From: Sulfidibacterium sp964456625
Lineage (GTDB): Bacteria > Bacteroidota > Bacteroidia > Bacteroidales > F082
Assembly (NCBI GenBank): GCA_964456625.1
Contig: CAYWBO010000046.1
Span: 1-23,713 of the forward strand
DNA: 23,713 nucleotides
Direction of reading: 5' to 3'
Position numbers and translations under genes: made by a program. The notes below the pieces were generated by a model, which saw only the letters and a program-made list of their open reading frames with translations, was not told the DNA's origin and made no database searches. How positions within the stretch are numbered: the stretch's first letter is position 1; each line of letters begins with the position of its first letter. Of this stretch, positions 23,452 through 23,713 are shown piece after piece.

Positions 23452-23713
23452 ATGGCAGGAATTTATATTCACATTCCCTTTTGCAGACAAAAATGTTACT
23501 ACTGCAATTTTTATGTATTGGCTTCCAATAAATTCAAGGATCAATATACCGACGCGCTGTTGCGCGAAATGGAATTACGAAAAGCCTATCTTGAAAATGA
23601 ACGTGTGGACACGATCTACTTTGGCGGAGGGACCCCTTCATCGCTGCCGGTAGGAGAGATTGTCCTCATATTGGAACGGATTCACAAATTATTTGATGTA
23701 AATCCGGAAGCAG
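23452..23713 (+). CDS. hemW: Radical SAM heme chaperone HemW, N-terminal part (cut by window edge)
   Basis: Only the first 87 residues are present. MAGIYIHIPFCRQKCYYCNFY holds the radical SAM CxxxCxxC motif (C11, C15, C18) in the IHIPFC context typical of HemW, and YFGGGTPSSL follows as in the family. HemW (formerly mis-called a coproporphyrinogen III oxidase) binds heme and delivers it to respiratory enzymes. Oxygen-independent HemN is less likely because it has a longer N-terminus before the motif. It starts four bases after the kinase stop. Confidence 0.92.
   Translation, partial: MAGIYIHIPFCRQKCYYCNFYVLASNKFKDQYTDALLREMELRKAYLENERVDTIYFGGGTPSSLPVGEIVLILERIHKLFDVNPEA

Overview
The window looks like a chromosomal core segment of a Bacteroidota (Bacteroidetes) bacterium, probably of the Bacteroidales/Marinilabiliales kind. 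The evidence is the gene set (phoH-purC pair, FISUMP-domain lipoprotein, Bacteroidetes-type TyrRS, IspG with an extra inserted segment) and promoters of the Bacteroidetes sigma type (TTTG, 17-20 bp, TAnnTTTG) in front of several genes. No tRNA, rRNA, CRISPR array, insertion sequence or integrase was found. Both window edges cut a gene (phoH on the left, hemW on the right).

Layout, left to right. 1-1108: end of phoH, then purC four bases later, closed by two hairpins. 1366-2376: a FISUMP surface lipoprotein. 2398-4695 (minus): a cysteine-free Transglut_core2/SirB1-like protein and tyrosyl-tRNA synthetase. 4813-6958: a promoter and a secreted TPR protein. 6965-8200 (minus): an MFS transporter. 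8328-9634: a promoter and an exported serpin with an inhibitory-type hinge. 9634-9768: a small repeat cluster. 9797-11065 (minus): a U32 family protein resembling the tRNA hydroxylase TrhP. 11175-12963: promoter, asnB, terminator. 13096-19882: a promoter, one 2210-codon gene and a hairpin. 19892-20275 (minus): ridA. 20475-23713: ispG, a sensor histidine kinase and the start of hemW, all in one direction.

Most genes are housekeeping: purine synthesis (purC), tRNA charging (tyrS), tRNA modification (U32 protein), asparagine synthesis (asnB), enamine/imine clean-up (ridA), isoprenoid precursor synthesis (ispG) and heme trafficking (hemW). They do not form one pathway; the segment is a series of short transcription units, many convergent or divergent.

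The standout is the 2210-residue protein at 13195-19827. It has a complete fold-type I PLP aminotransferase signature in the middle (N676, D705, Y708, K750, R758, R982) and a GDSGVGKS P-loop about 700 residues further on, in a context resembling HPr kinase/PEP carboxykinase. Long, mostly helical regions with no recognised domain surround both. It sits alone between its own promoter and a hairpin. I do not recognise a named family for the whole protein, and it is the best candidate here for an undescribed system.
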